Below are positions 35,201 through 43,496 of a stretch of 43,496 nucleotides of DNA, one piece after another. How positions within the stretch are numbered: the stretch's first letter is position 1; every line of letters starts with the position of its first letter. Below the pieces are notes generated by a model. That model had not been told where the DNA came from. It ran no database searches and saw only the letters and a list, made by a program, of their open reading frames with translations. Source of the DNA: Candidatus Sumerlaeota bacterium. Its GTDB lineage: Bacteria; Sumerlaeota; Sumerlaeia; Sumerlaeales; Sumerlaeaceae. The position numbers and the translations under genes were made by a program. The DNA lies in assembly GCA_017161655.1 (NCBI GenBank), contig JADFCV010000015.1:1-43496 (forward strand), given 5' to 3'.

Positions 35201-37831
35201 GCTCGCCTTGTCGTCAAGGCCCCCTTCGCAGGCAAGCTTTTGGTGTCGCTGGAACAAGATCGAGTGACAAGTGTGATCCTCCAGCAAATCGCCACGAATA
35301 CTGCAGAGATCATGCTGCCCGTGGAGTCGTGGATGGCTCCGAATCTTTTTGTGACCGCGACACTGATCCGGCCTGTGCGGCCAGCGGACAAATGGCTGCC
35401 CCACCGCGCCTTCGGGACACTCTTGGTGCCCGTGCATCTTCCTGAGAGTAAACTTTCGGTGGCTGTTTCGGCGCCGGCCGTCGTGAAACCTGGTGCCTCA
35501 TTTGAAGCCGAACTTGCTGTGACAGAAACGGCCACAAGCATGCCTGTGGAGAGCGACATGGTCGTGTGGGCGGTGGATGAAGGGGTTTTGGCGCTCACCG
35601 AGTTTTCCACTCCGGACCCGTGGCAGTTTTTCTGGGGACCGCGCAGGCTTGGCGTGGCGACGGCAGATTTTTACGCCGATCTCATGCCGGACCTTGTGGC
35701 ATCTGCAGAAAGCGCGCCCGGTGGCGGTGAGGGAGCCGCAATGAGGCGGCTGTCGCCGGTCGCAGCGGAGCGCGTGCGTGCCGTTGTTTTGTGGCGAGGT
35801 CTCGTCCGCACCGATGCACAGGGGCGTGCCCGACTCACTTTCCACGTTCCTAGCTACGCGGGACGTCTGCGTCTTATGGCAGTGGCAGCGGCGGGCGCTC
35901 GCTTTGGGCATGGGGAGGCGCCGGTGATTGTCCGCGGGCCTGTACTCGTGAGGGAGCATTTCCCACGATTCCTTTCCCCTGCGGACGAAGCACGGGTGCC
36001 GCTGGTCCTCTATAACAACACTGATGCGAGCACTGCGGTGAGGGTGAGTGTGACGGCTGCCGGACCCCTCGAGTTGCTTGAGACGGGGGTGTGGAAACGC
36101 CTTGCGTCCTCTGACGATGCGACGACTCTTTCGGCGCTCGTGGAAATGCCTGCAGCAGGGCAGCGCAGTGTCTCTGTGGCAGTGAGGGCGTCAGAAAGGA
36201 TCGGTGTTGCAAAGATCAGCGTTCAAGCTTCGGCCTCGGATTTCACTCACACAGAATCGCTGGAGTTGCCCGTGCGGCCAGCGAGTGTGGTCGAGCGTGT
36301 CGCTGGCCACGGAGTGGTTCAGGCTGGCGAGCAAACGCGAATCGAATGGCCCCGCGATTTTGTCCCCGGCACCACGACGGGTGTGCTCACGATCGCGGGT
36401 TCTCGTAGTGGCGAGTTGCTGCGTGCTCTCCGCTATAATCTCACTTATCCGTATGGCTGCGCGGAGCAGATCATTTCTTCAGCTTTCCCGCTCCTGGCCG
36501 CTGCCGATGTCGTGAAGACCTTCGGCGAGGAGACGCTGACGTCCGAAGGGATTGCGATCGCTGTGGCGGTCGCAAGCGAACGGATGGCGGAACTACAGAC
36601 AGGCAGTGGTGGCCTTGCCATGTGGCCTGGCCAGCGGGAACCCTGGCTCTGGGCATCGCTTTACGGAGCGCATTTCTGGCTGGAGGCGCAAAAAGCAGGT
36701 TTCACGGTGTGGCAGGACAATCTCGATGCACTCTTGCGTTACGTGCGTGCTGCGGCTTTCCGGGAAGGGACACCTGGAAAACTTTCGGCTCAGGCAGCCC
36801 GCGAACGCGCCTACGCCTGCTACGTGTTAGCGCTGGCGGGACGTCCGGCGCGCGATCAGATGGAGCTGCTCTTTGACAAGCGTGAGGAGCTACCAAGCGG
36901 AGCTGCTGCCCTGCTCGCCGCGGCCTATGCTCGCCTTGGGATGCTGGATGCGGCCAAGCGGGTGCTGAGTATCACTTCGGATGATGAGCCGACAAGAGAA
37001 ACGGGCAACACCCTTGCTTCTCCAGCACGCGAAGCGGCCATCCTGCTGAGCACGCTCGTTGACATTGAACCTCAGAGCGCACGGACCCGTGCGTTGGCGG
37101 AACGCTTGTATTCCATGCTCGGAGCGAAAGAACATTGGGGCACTACGCAGGACAACGCCTTTGCGGTGTGGGCACTCGCGCGCTTCGAGAAGGCCCAGCC
37201 GCGTGGAAGAGTCGCAGAGGGGACAGTGCGCTACGCTGGCAAGGAACTTCCCTTCCGAACAGACCACGGCCTTACGGTGGGGCTGAATGATTTACGGCTG
37301 CCTGCGGAGCTTGTTGTGCGCGGGGGGCCGGCCTACTATTCATGGTTTGTCGAAGGCATTCCTGTGCGGGCTTCCCTGCAGCCGGAGGCAAAGGGACTGA
37401 GCCTGAAGCGACGTTACGTCGATGCGAAAGGGAAAGAGGTTCCGCTCAATTTGCTGAAACAGGGCGCGCCCGTTTTTGTCGAGCTCACGCTGACGGCGGA
37501 TCGGCCGATGGAAAACGTTGCTGTGGTGGATCTGTTGCCCGCATGCGTCGAGATCGAAAACCCGAATCTCGCTACGGCGGAACGTTTTGGTGCGGTGGAA
37601 CCGGAAGACGCCTTAGCCGTCGACCGTGTCGAGGCGCGTGATGATCGGATGATTGTGTTCGTTTCACTACCGGAGGCCGGAAAGCCAAAGACGTTCCTGT
37701 ACGCTTGTCGAGCGGTCACGGCAGGGCGATTTGCGCTTGGGCCGGCATGGGCTGAATGCATGTACGATCCAGAGATACGGGCGCGTGTTCCCGGCGGCGA
37801 AGTCCTTGCGACTGAGGCAAATCTGCCCTAG
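32225..37831 (+). CDS. Bacterial alpha-2-macroglobulin family protein with intact thioester motif
   Basis: The start is taken as GTG 32225, with AGGAGG (32211-32216) eight bases upstream; an earlier ATG at 32162 lacks a site and would bury the signal peptide. The product is about 1868 residues. It has a signal peptide (SILVCYFVLLLSSMSILVG, cleavage near GAATA), then repeated macroglobulin beta-domains (for example AYRPGEKVHVAGFVRG, VYSPGETARLVVKAPF). A MG-type segment VWAVDEGVLALTEF precedes a bait-like region. The thioester site YPYGCAEQ has its cysteine codon at 36458-36460 (about C1412), in an alpha-helical thioester domain. These proteins are thought to trap proteases in the periplasm or at the surface. 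In many proteobacteria the gene neighbours pbpC; here it does not. There is no lipobox, so it is probably periplasmic or secreted instead of lipid-anchored. Confidence 0.93.
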   Translation: MKSRVNSILVCYFVLLLSSMSILVGAATAKSETAAFRVVSAEPRGALASDRLKGRVEVVVKFSSDVIGSGDVGSTVPIAVEFEPYLDAVSRWRDEKTYVATLEPRQLPSGTEIRYRVPATLRDRRGRTVSGEREFVFVTPPLALVGARQVQATFGGSCAVMLEFNYPVNPDDLARFLAVKSGERVLMVGRVAAPVMGKAKVLQVRSGVPTRTPVVDVVGEIQDGKVTVQVQPGLSGVRGGRPLAEVQNATVNIQSNFVPVEARGYWKGERAFIRIEFSAPVSLERAAENIVVEPTVAFSVDRRWGMWVPSNGENALVLSGDFRPEVRYNVTLKTGLQSADGQRLPQQRTLQIWMPKVAPFLTFDQVGGHLSPNGTMKARVRSSGIKSFSLQVWQLYENNLAYYTARSWDNDALRELGKLVAERTIPASKVDGPVTTLVNLRDVLTSGSAGVYLLQLSADYPPDAPESGDEEERYRRYSGLHDNAVIVVSNLGVVGKRGPAQSSVWVTALETAEPVAGAEVQWLTRKNQVIATAVTDALGMAYAENLSSDPELQPAIALVRHGRDFTYLDLRRDQLSLSPEQLMQDRRPFLGRGYEAFANTDRGAYRPGEKVHVAGFVRGADRQPPKSAFPFELVITRADGVKQEPIRVMPSPSGAFEATVALPVSAPTGLWRGVLRLPGGAGNVAPRPSMEEGGEESAESQSEPGELGRIEFFVEEFMPTRLEVALDVPERRFSTSEPLALRVKATELFGQPAGERPLSVSVLYKPEPFSCSSFPDYQFGDSAQTLDRTEATLDQLTLNDTGEAVVEVTGHPTRAPAAVRAEIQAVVRDPGGRTVTKRVERFLDPVPFYIGVRFSTSGMAEVGKPFEARIAAVRPDCTLAEDVREVSATVYRVVWDSILKRQGESYSFATTQRLIVQESWKVPLENAKGVLRWTPPSEGEYVLVVAGSAGGAQTRVPFFATTGRWGEQPWSLEKPEQLEIVADKPVYSPGETARLVVKAPFAGKLLVSLEQDRVTSVILQQIATNTAEIMLPVESWMAPNLFVTATLIRPVRPADKWLPHRAFGTLLVPVHLPESKLSVAVSAPAVVKPGASFEAELAVTETATSMPVESDMVVWAVDEGVLALTEFSTPDPWQFFWGPRRLGVATADFYADLMPDLVASAESAPGGGEGAAMRRLSPVAAERVRAVVLWRGLVRTDAQGRARLTFHVPSYAGRLRLMAVAAAGARFGHGEAPVIVRGPVLVREHFPRFLSPADEARVPLVLYNNTDASTAVRVSVTAAGPLELLETGVWKRLASSDDATTLSALVEMPAAGQRSVSVAVRASERIGVAKISVQASASDFTHTESLELPVRPASVVERVAGHGVVQAGEQTRIEWPRDFVPGTTTGVLTIAGSRSGELLRALRYNLTYPYGCAEQIISSAFPLLAAADVVKTFGEETLTSEGIAIAVAVASERMAELQTGSGGLAMWPGQREPWLWASLYGAHFWLEAQKAGFTVWQDNLDALLRYVRAAAFREGTPGKLSAQAARERAYACYVLALAGRPARDQMELLFDKREELPSGAAALLAAAYARLGMLDAAKRVLSITSDDEPTRETGNTLASPAREAAILLSTLVDIEPQSARTRALAERLYSMLGAKEHWGTTQDNAFAVWALARFEKAQPRGRVAEGTVRYAGKELPFRTDHGLTVGLNDLRLPAELVVRGGPAYYSWFVEGIPVRASLQPEAKGLSLKRRYVDAKGKEVPLNLLKQGAPVFVELTLTADRPMENVAVVDLLPACVEIENPNLATAERFGAVEPEDALAVDRVEARDDRMIVFVSLPEAGKPKTFLYACRAVTAGRFALGPAWAECMYDPEIRARVPGGEVLATEANLP

Positions 37832-37964
37832 GGAGAAAAGGGGCAGGTAGGAAAAACGTTGACAGAAAAGCCGTGTCGCGGCCGGTCTGAATGTCTTTTC
37901 TTTCGATGGAAAAGGCGTCGCAGTTGTGTTTAGCCTGTCATATTGGCGGAATGGAGACCGAACG

Positions 37965-39167
37965 ATGGACATGAAGACAATTTACGCGGCGGCGGAGCAA
38001 GACCGTGAAGCTGTGGCGAGCTTTTTGCAGGACATCATCCGCATCAAGAGTTTGAGTTGCGAAGAGAACCAGGTGGTCGAGCGCATCGCCGAGGAAATGC
38101 GCAAAGTCGGGTTCGACGAAGTGCGGATTGACGGCCTGGGCAATGTCATTGGTCGTGTGGGCAATGGTCCGCGCGTTGTGGCCATGGACGCACACATCGA
38201 CACAGTGGACGTCGGCAATCCCGAACTCTGGGAGATTGATCCATTCGCAGCCGTGCGCAAGGACGATGCGATATGGGGGCGCGGTGCCTGCGACATGAAA
38301 GGTGCCATGGCGTCACTCGTTTACGGCGCCAAGCTTGTGAAACAACTGGGCCTGGCGAAAAACCTCAGTCTTTACGTGACGGGCACAGTCATGGAGGAAG
38401 ACTGCGACGGGCTGTGCTGGCAGTACATTCTCCGGGAAAAAGTGATCGATCCGTGGCCGGAGTGCGTCGTGATCGCGGAGCCAACGAACATGAATATCTA
38501 CCGGGGTCACCGTGGCCGCATGGAGATCGAGATTCGTGTGAGTGGCTTGTCGGCGCATGGAAGTGCGCCTGAGCGCGGTATCAACGCCGTTTACAAGATG
38601 GCGCCGATTATTCTGGACATCGAGAAGCTTAATGAGCGTTTGCGCACCGATCCATTTCTCGGCAAGGGAACTGTGACAATTTCGGAGATTCGTTCGACAA
38701 GCCCCTCGCTGTGTGCCGTGGCGGACTCGTGCACCATTCACCTCGATCGACGCCTCACAAAAGGTGAGACGATCGAGAGCGCTGTGGCCGAACTTGAAGA
38801 ATTGCCAAGCGTGAAGGCTGCAAAGGCAAAGGTGGTGGTCTTGGATTACGCACGACCTGCTTATACGGGTCTTGTTTATCCGACCAAAAAGTACTACCCG
38901 ACGTGGGTGCTCGAGGAAAATCACCCTGCATTGCAAACGGCTGTGGCAGCCTACGAGGCGGTTTTGGGACAAAAGCCAAAAGTGGACAAGTGGACGTTTT
39001 CCACCAACGGCGTGGCGACGATGGGGATGTTTGGCATTCCTTCGTTTGGTCTCGGCCCTGGCAATGAGGAATTTGCGCATTCGCCAAAAGAGCACATCCC
39101 CATAGAACACCTCTGGAAAGCGGCCGCGTTTTATGCCGCGTTTGCCGAAATGTATTCGGCTGGCTAA
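37965..39167 (+). CDS. ygeY: M20-family metallohydrolase of the YgeY type
   Basis: Started at the ATG at 37965 with GGAG nine bases upstream; the longer frame to 37926 begins at GTG without a site. The 400-residue enzyme has M20 dizinc ligands in MDAHIDTVDV (H77, D79), GRGACDMKG (D110), VMEEDCDG (E144/E145), IAEPTN (E172) and a late histidine in FAHSPKEHIP. The long similarity to YgeY (selenium-metabolism-linked hydrolase group) is suggested by IYRGHRGRMEIEI, GSAPERGINAVYKM and FSTNGVATMG. M20 enzymes hydrolyse amide bonds of small substrates. It is followed 51 bases later by a ygeW-type transcarbamylase, the same pairing as in the E. coli yge locus. The substrate is probably a carbamoylated or acylated amino acid, by inference. 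Confidence 0.87.
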   Translation: MDMKTIYAAAEQDREAVASFLQDIIRIKSLSCEENQVVERIAEEMRKVGFDEVRIDGLGNVIGRVGNGPRVVAMDAHIDTVDVGNPELWEIDPFAAVRKDDAIWGRGACDMKGAMASLVYGAKLVKQLGLAKNLSLYVTGTVMEEDCDGLCWQYILREKVIDPWPECVVIAEPTNMNIYRGHRGRMEIEIRVSGLSAHGSAPERGINAVYKMAPIILDIEKLNERLRTDPFLGKGTVTISEIRSTSPSLCAVADSCTIHLDRRLTKGETIESAVAELEELPSVKAAKAKVVVLDYARPAYTGLVYPTKKYYPTWVLEENHPALQTAVAAYEAVLGQKPKVDKWTFSTNGVATMGMFGIPSFGLGPGNEEFAHSPKEHIPIEHLWKAAAFYAAFAEMYSAG

Positions 39168-39218
39168 CGATGAACAAAAAGTGCGAGAAAACAAGTTAAC
39201 AAGAAAAGGAGAAAAGGG

Positions 39219-40220
39219 ATGTTTTTCGACGAAAAAATCGTCGCAGGGCTACGTGGCCGCGACTACATCGAAACCAACGACTGGACAGATGAAGAACTGG
39301 AGGTCGCGCTCGAGCTAGCAGCCGACCTGAAATTCAAATTCCGTAATGGGATTCCGCATCGCTACTTGCCCGACAAGACGATCTTCCTGCTATTCTTCGA
39401 CAAATCCACGCGTACGCGCAACTCGTTCGAAGCCGGTGCGACCCAGCTTGGTGCGCATGCTCACTTCATCGATGCCGAGACATCGCAATTGGCCCACGGG
39501 GAGTCACCGAAAGATATGGGGGTCATTCTTTCGAGCTACGGCCATGCTATAGCGATTCGCCATGATTTGGTTCCTGGCGAGGGCAATACGCTCATGCGCG
39601 AGGTCGCGAAATATGCGGAGGTGCCAGTGCTCAACATGCAATGCGATGTCGACCACCCGTTCCAGACTCTTGCAGACCTGATGACAATTCGGGAGCAATT
39701 TGGCCGCAATCTGCGCGGCCTAAAAATCGCTGTGAGCTGGGCCTATGCGCCGAGCTACGCAAAGCCAATGAGCGTGCCCCAGGGATTGATCATGCTGATG
39801 ACGCGCTTCGGTCTGGATGTCACGCTGGCGCATCCGCCGGAGTGGAAACTTATGCCCCACACAATCGAAATCGCGAAGAAGAACGCCGAGCGGCTCGGCA
39901 CGAAATTCGAGATCGTGGACGACATGGATGCCGCATTCGAGAACGCGGATATTGTCTATCCGAAAAGCTGGGGCATTGAAGAGCTGTTCCACAAACCCGA
40001 GGAGGCGCTGAAGTTAGCGGCTAACTACAAACACTGGATTTGTGATGAACGGCGCATGAAGCTGGCAAAGAAGCATGCCGTTTACATGCACTGCTTGCCA
40101 GCAGACCGGGGCAACGAGGTGACGGACGAGGTCATCGACGGTCCGCAATCCATCGTTTACCAAGAGGCAGAAAACCGTCTCCACACGTGCAAATCCGTGA
40201 TGACATTGACGATGAGTTAA
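39219..40220 (+). CDS. ygeW: YgeW-type carbamoyltransferase (aspartate/ornithine carbamoyltransferase superfamily)
   Basis: A 333-residue transcarbamylase; AAGGAG precedes the ATG. The carbamoyl-phosphate site is KSTRTRNSFEAG (S63-R67) with DVDHPFQTLADLM. It has the long segment SWAYAPSYAKPMSVPQGLIM and RFGLDVTLAHPPEW, which matches YgeW and N-acyl-ornithine transcarbamylases, where this proline-rich stretch forms a knot. Ornithine carbamoyltransferase has a SMG loop where this protein has YPKSWG, so it is unlikely to be ArgF. C-terminal HCLPADRGNEVTDEV and AENRLHTCK are also present. It lies directly after ygeY. E. coli YgeW belongs to an anaerobic purine/uric acid and diaminopropionate gene set; here the lyase ygeX is absent from the window. 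Terminated by a strong hairpin. Confidence 0.87.
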   Translation: MFFDEKIVAGLRGRDYIETNDWTDEELEVALELAADLKFKFRNGIPHRYLPDKTIFLLFFDKSTRTRNSFEAGATQLGAHAHFIDAETSQLAHGESPKDMGVILSSYGHAIAIRHDLVPGEGNTLMREVAKYAEVPVLNMQCDVDHPFQTLADLMTIREQFGRNLRGLKIAVSWAYAPSYAKPMSVPQGLIMLMTRFGLDVTLAHPPEWKLMPHTIEIAKKNAERLGTKFEIVDDMDAAFENADIVYPKSWGIEELFHKPEEALKLAANYKHWICDERRMKLAKKHAVYMHCLPADRGNEVTDEVIDGPQSIVYQEAENRLHTCKSVMTLTMS

Positions 40221-40251
40221 TGGCTTTTGCACCCCGTATGTGGCGGTGAGC

Positions 40252-40291
40252 AGCGGCGTCCCCCGGGGAAGGGGGCGCCGCTAGCTTTTTT
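40252..40291 (+). terminator. Rho-independent terminator of the ygeY-ygeW pair
   Basis: AGCGGCG (40252-40258) pairs with CGCCGCT (40276-40282), with C-run and G-run inner pairs, followed by AGC and TTTTTT. Confidence 0.9.
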
Positions 40292-40800
40292 GATGCTCGT
40301 GAGAAAGACGCCCTCAGGTCGCCACGTACGACAGCGTGTCACGATGATGATCCTGGATGTCTGCGTGCTTCATCCAACGGCGCATTGACCGCAAAGGCGC
40401 CTTCCTGCCACTCGCTTTCGGTTGTCCGCTGCATTTGAGCACGAATGTTGTTTGGCCAGCGGGACCTGGATGCCTATAACTTCGGGATGCTTGCTCAGGC
40501 GAATCGTGTGCTTAAGAAACTTGGCGCGTGTGTGCGGAGGAAACCAGCTCGGCGCAGGGAGCTGCCACGCGTTGTGCTTCGCTTTGTTCAGAGGGCTGTT
40601 TCTGGTCATTTTGCATGCTATCGCTGACGCAGGTTCTCAGCCTGTTCATTCAGACGTGTCGCAGGATGATAAACTGAGCCGAAGAAAAGATCAGGCTTGA
40701 GTAAAAAGAGCGATGTCATCATGAGGATGTTGTCGCGGCTTTTGTTGATAGACGCGAAGAAATGGCACCTGTGTTTCGGGACATCTGATATTTTCGAGGC
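40292..40800. other. Gene-poor stretch upstream of coaD
   Basis: Several short frames on both strands lack ribosome sites and family resemblance. A 60-codon frame at 40445-40627 (LFGQRDLDAYNFGMLAQA) looks somewhat protein-like but has no ribosome site. No structural RNA was recognised. Confidence 0.35.
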
Positions 40801-40805
40801 ATGGT

Positions 40806-41333
40806 ATGGCTGATCAGTTGCAAATCAATGGCGTGACGCGTGGGCATGCGCTTTATCCAGGCACTTTCGATGTGCTAACTTATGGGCACCTTGATCTTGT
40901 GCGGCGTGCTGCCACAATTTTCCGTCAGCTCACAGTGGCCGTTGCCCAGAATCCGTCGAAGCATCAGCCACTGTTTTCAGTGGCCGAACGGGTGGAAATG
41001 TTGCGCGAGTCGGTCTCGGATCTGCCCAACGTTGCCGTCACAAGTTTCACCGGTCTCACCGTGGAATTTGCACAGCAGGTGGGAGCTCAGGTCATCGTGC
41101 GTGGCTTGCGCGCTGTGAGCGATTTCGAATTTGAGCTTCAGATGGCCATGATGAACGAAAGCCTGAATCCTGATATTTGCACGGTGTTCATGGCACCGGC
41201 ACCGGCTTTTTCGTTTCTAAGCTCGTCGTTGGTGAAAGAGATCGCGCGCTTTGGCGGCGATGTTTCGGCATACGTGCCTGCTCATGTGGCTGAGAGACTA
41301 AAGCAACGCATGAAGGAGAATGGATGGAAATGA
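40806..41333 (+). CDS. coaD: Phosphopantetheine adenylyltransferase (CoaD)
   Basis: CoaD transfers AMP from ATP to 4'-phosphopantetheine in coenzyme A synthesis. The nucleotidyltransferase motif is [17 protein letters not shown] (T-x-G-H). Further family residues include [40 protein letters not shown] and the late [18 protein letters not shown] that holds the ISSS-like phosphate motif. Length is 175 residues, slightly longer than the usual ~160 because of the short N-terminal lead [17 protein letters not shown] lies six bases before the ATG at 40806. The pta start overlaps its last codons, so the two are probably co-transcribed. Confidence 0.96.
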   Translation: MADQLQINGVTRGHALYPGTFDVLTYGHLDLVRRAATIFRQLTVAVAQNPSKHQPLFSVAERVEMLRESVSDLPNVAVTSFTGLTVEFAQQVGAQVIVRGLRAVSDFEFELQMAMMNESLNPDICTVFMAPAPAFSFLSSSLVKEIARFGGDVSAYVPAHVAERLKQRMKENGWK

Positions 41334-42337
41334 ACATCGTGGAAAGGTGGACGCAGGAAGCTCGCGCCTTAGGCAAGCGCATCGTGTTGCCGGAAGGCGA
41401 AGAGCCGCGAATGATTGCTGCGGCGCGGCGAGTAACGGACGAAGGCATTGCATCCGTGGAATTGCTTGGTGATCCGGAGAAAATAGCCGGCACAGCGAAG
41501 GAATCAGGAATTGAGCTCGAAGGAATCAAGATCACGCATCACTTATCGGATCCGCTTTTTCCCCAGTTGTGCGAGCGTTATGCAGAAATCCGGTCTCGTG
41601 AATCGGGAAAACAGCTAAGTGCGGCTGCGGCTCGACGAATGTTAACAAATCCACTTTTTTATGCTGCAATGATGGTGCGCGAAGGCCTCGCTGACGGAGC
41701 GGTGGCTGGGGCTCTCAACACAACGGCAAATGTTGTTCTGGCTGCGCAGGGAGCCATAGGAATGGGTGAAGGTGTGAGTAGCGTGTCTTCTGCGTTTGTG
41801 ATGGTGTGTCAGGACTCACGTTTTGGAGAAAATGGCGTGTTTGTGTTCGCCGATGCGGCTGTGATTCCCGCCCCCACAGCGGCCCAGCTGGCGGACGTGG
41901 CGGTGGCGAGCGCGGCGACATTTCGCGCTCTCGTGGGTGGCGAGCCGCGTATCGCAATGCTGAGCTTTTCTACGTATGGAAGCGCAGAGCATCCGCGAGT
42001 GGAGAAAGTGCGCGAAGCTGTGCGACTAGCTCGACAACTGGCGCCCGAGCTCGCGATAGACGGCGAGCTACAGGCCGATGCTGCCATTGTGGAAGAGATT
42101 GGCCGAAGGAAAGCGCCGAAAAGCATGTTGGCAGGACGCGCAAATGTGCTGATTTTTCCGGATCTCAACGCGGGTAATATCAGCTACAAACTCGTGGAAC
42201 GGCTCGCCAAGGCTCACGCGTACGGCCCATTCCTCCAGGGGCTGCGCAAGCCTATGAATGACCTGTCGCGCGGTTGCAGTGTGGAGGACATCGTCCGTGT
42301 GGTCACAGTGACTTGCCTCCAGGCAGCAAGGGCTTGA
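41324..42337 (+). CDS. pta: Phosphate acetyltransferase (Pta, short form)
   Basis: Pta interconverts acetyl-CoA and acetyl-phosphate. The 337-residue protein is the short, single-domain form. Readable signatures are [37 protein letters not shown], the pyruvate/CoA region [34 protein letters not shown] and [20 protein letters not shown]. The start is ATG 41324 (AAGGAG five bases upstream) or ATG 41330 (11 bases); the first overlaps coaD by ten bases. No ackA is adjacent. A Pta of this class is not the PduL type used inside microcompartments. The rRNA leader begins after its stop. Confidence 0.96.
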   Translation: MEMNIVERWTQEARALGKRIVLPEGEEPRMIAAARRVTDEGIASVELLGDPEKIAGTAKESGIELEGIKITHHLSDPLFPQLCERYAEIRSRESGKQLSAAAARRMLTNPLFYAAMMVREGLADGAVAGALNTTANVVLAAQGAIGMGEGVSSVSSAFVMVCQDSRFGENGVFVFADAAVIPAPTAAQLADVAVASAATFRALVGGEPRIAMLSFSTYGSAEHPRVEKVREAVRLARQLAPELAIDGELQADAAIVEEIGRRKAPKSMLAGRANVLIFPDLNAGNISYKLVERLAKAHAYGPFLQGLRKPMNDLSRGCSVEDIVRVVTVTCLQAARA

Positions 42338-42430
42338 AAAACAAGCGAGTTGCTGGGTCGTGAAAAAAAAGAAAGAGTTCGTGAATAGGACTTTTTTGTG
42401 CTGGGTAATATCGCAACGCTCGAGGCAAGA

Positions 42431-42460
42431 GTGACAAATCGCGAAAAAAAGCGATAAGAT
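42431..42460 (+). promoter_or_regulatory. Candidate rRNA operon promoter
   Basis: GTGACA (42431-42436) and TAAGAT (42455-42460), spaced 18 bases, lie in an A-rich stretch after pta and about 440 bases before 16S. Weak consensus match; a small ATCGC/GCGAT hairpin lies in the spacer. Confidence 0.3.
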
Positions 42461-42656
42461 AAAATAAGCTCAAAGCCCGAGTGTAGAAGACAAACGCGGC
42501 TGAAAAAAGCGGCCGCGCGAACAAGTCCCAAAGGAAACAAACGGGACGCAAAGCTCGCCCAAAAAGTGGACGCGACAATCGCGGCGAAGGCAGGGGCGGG
42601 CGAGCCGGAACGAACGAGTTTCGACAAGGTGCGCAGCAATGTGCACGGCTGTCGGG

Positions 42657-42673
42657 TGCGTTCTTTGAAAACT
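42657..42673 (+). promoter_or_regulatory. boxA-like rRNA antitermination site
   Basis: TGCGTTCTTTGAAAACT matches the boxA-type motif (TG..TCTTTGAAAACT) found in rRNA leaders and bound by NusB/NusE, about 230 bases upstream of the 16S gene. Confidence 0.6.
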
Positions 42674-42751
42674 AAATAGAGAGCAAGGATTCGACAACCT
42701 TGTCGTTTCCAATGAGTTGGAAGCCAAACGGCCGCCCTTGAAAAAGGGAAG

Positions 42752-42839
42752 GGACTGGAAGCTTCGGGAAACCCAGCTTAAGGCTGGGTAAACTGGAAGC
42801 TTCAGTCCGCTCCGCGCAAAGCTCAAGCTTTGCGGAGCG
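42752..42839 (+). promoter_or_regulatory. Structured rRNA leader: two long stem-loops upstream of 16S
   Basis: Stem 1 pairs GGACT plus GAAGCTTC (42752-42765) with GAAGCTTC plus AGTCC (42796-42808), with one bulged G, enclosing a CCCAGC/GCTGGG hairpin (42772-42788). Stem 2 pairs CGCTCC and GCAAAGC (42808-42822) with GCTTTGC and GGAGCG (42827-42839), with a 2-base bulge. These are probable processing or leader structures. Confidence 0.6.
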
Positions 42840-42901
42840 ACCGAGGTATTCCGAACAACTCGAAAGTTAGGTTCAAACCTTCGTGTTTGACGCAAGTTTA
42901 A

Positions 42902-43496
<595 letters not shown>

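Noticed and set aside
39219..40220. Ornithine carbamoyltransferase (argF)
   Set aside because: The ornithine-binding SMG loop is replaced by KSWG and the proline-rich knot-type segment matches YgeW/acyl-ornithine enzymes.
40445..40627. 60-codon frame upstream of coaD
   Set aside because: Somewhat protein-like at its start but no ribosome site and a highly basic, low-quality C-terminus.

Overview
The window comes from a bacterium of moderately high GC with no plasmid, phage or insertion-sequence genes. It ends in the first ~600 bases of a 16S rRNA gene. That partial rRNA is clearly bacterial but atypical: it carries a substitution inside the usual EUB338 probe site. Short type IV pilin-like proteins, low-complexity secreted proteins, a Hanks-type kinase, many membrane glycosyltransferases and a lone microcompartment vertex protein together suggest a member of the PVC/FCB-adjacent candidate phyla. 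My best guess, by inference, is Candidatus Sumerlaeota (BRC1).

Layout. 1-5030: the tail of one pilin-like gene, a giant secreted glycine-rich/RCC1-repeat protein, and a second complete pilin-like gene whose 3' end is identical to the first over 82 bp. 5075-8826 (minus): two overlapping paralogous GT-C membrane glycosyltransferases. 9007-10377: ispH and tRNA-Lys. 10471-13815 (minus): an M3 oligoendopeptidase behind a secreted protein with two cohesin-like modules. 14060-16907: a CofG-like radical SAM enzyme, hisD (minus) and a stand-alone EutN/CcmL vertex protein. 17228-24300 (minus): tRNA-Pro, a transmembrane Ser/Thr kinase, a third GT-C protein, a secreted low-complexity protein, a phosphohexomutase and a ribbon-helix-helix-like protein. 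24565-30335: etfB-etfA with an unusual EtfA C-terminus, the B12-dependent ribonucleotide reductase nrdJ, and an FtsL/DivIC-shaped protein. 30566-37831: an unrecognised membrane protein and a large alpha-2-macroglobulin-like protein. 37965-40220: a ygeY-ygeW pair. 40806-42337: coaD and pta. 42338-43496: a structured rRNA leader and 16S rRNA.

How it fits together. Much of the window concerns the cell envelope and exterior: pilins, the giant exported protein, cohesin-module and A2M proteins, GT-C enzymes and the kinase with extracytoplasmic SH3-like repeats. The rest is core metabolism (isoprenoids, histidine, CoA, acetyl-phosphate, dNTPs) plus electron transfer. The least ordinary items are the pilin / giant protein / pilin unit, the EtfA that lacks the canonical FAD loop, the CofG-like enzyme without visible F420 partners, the orphan vertex protein, and the ygeY-ygeW pair without ygeX. 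All functions are inferred from motifs I could read by eye; no database search was run.
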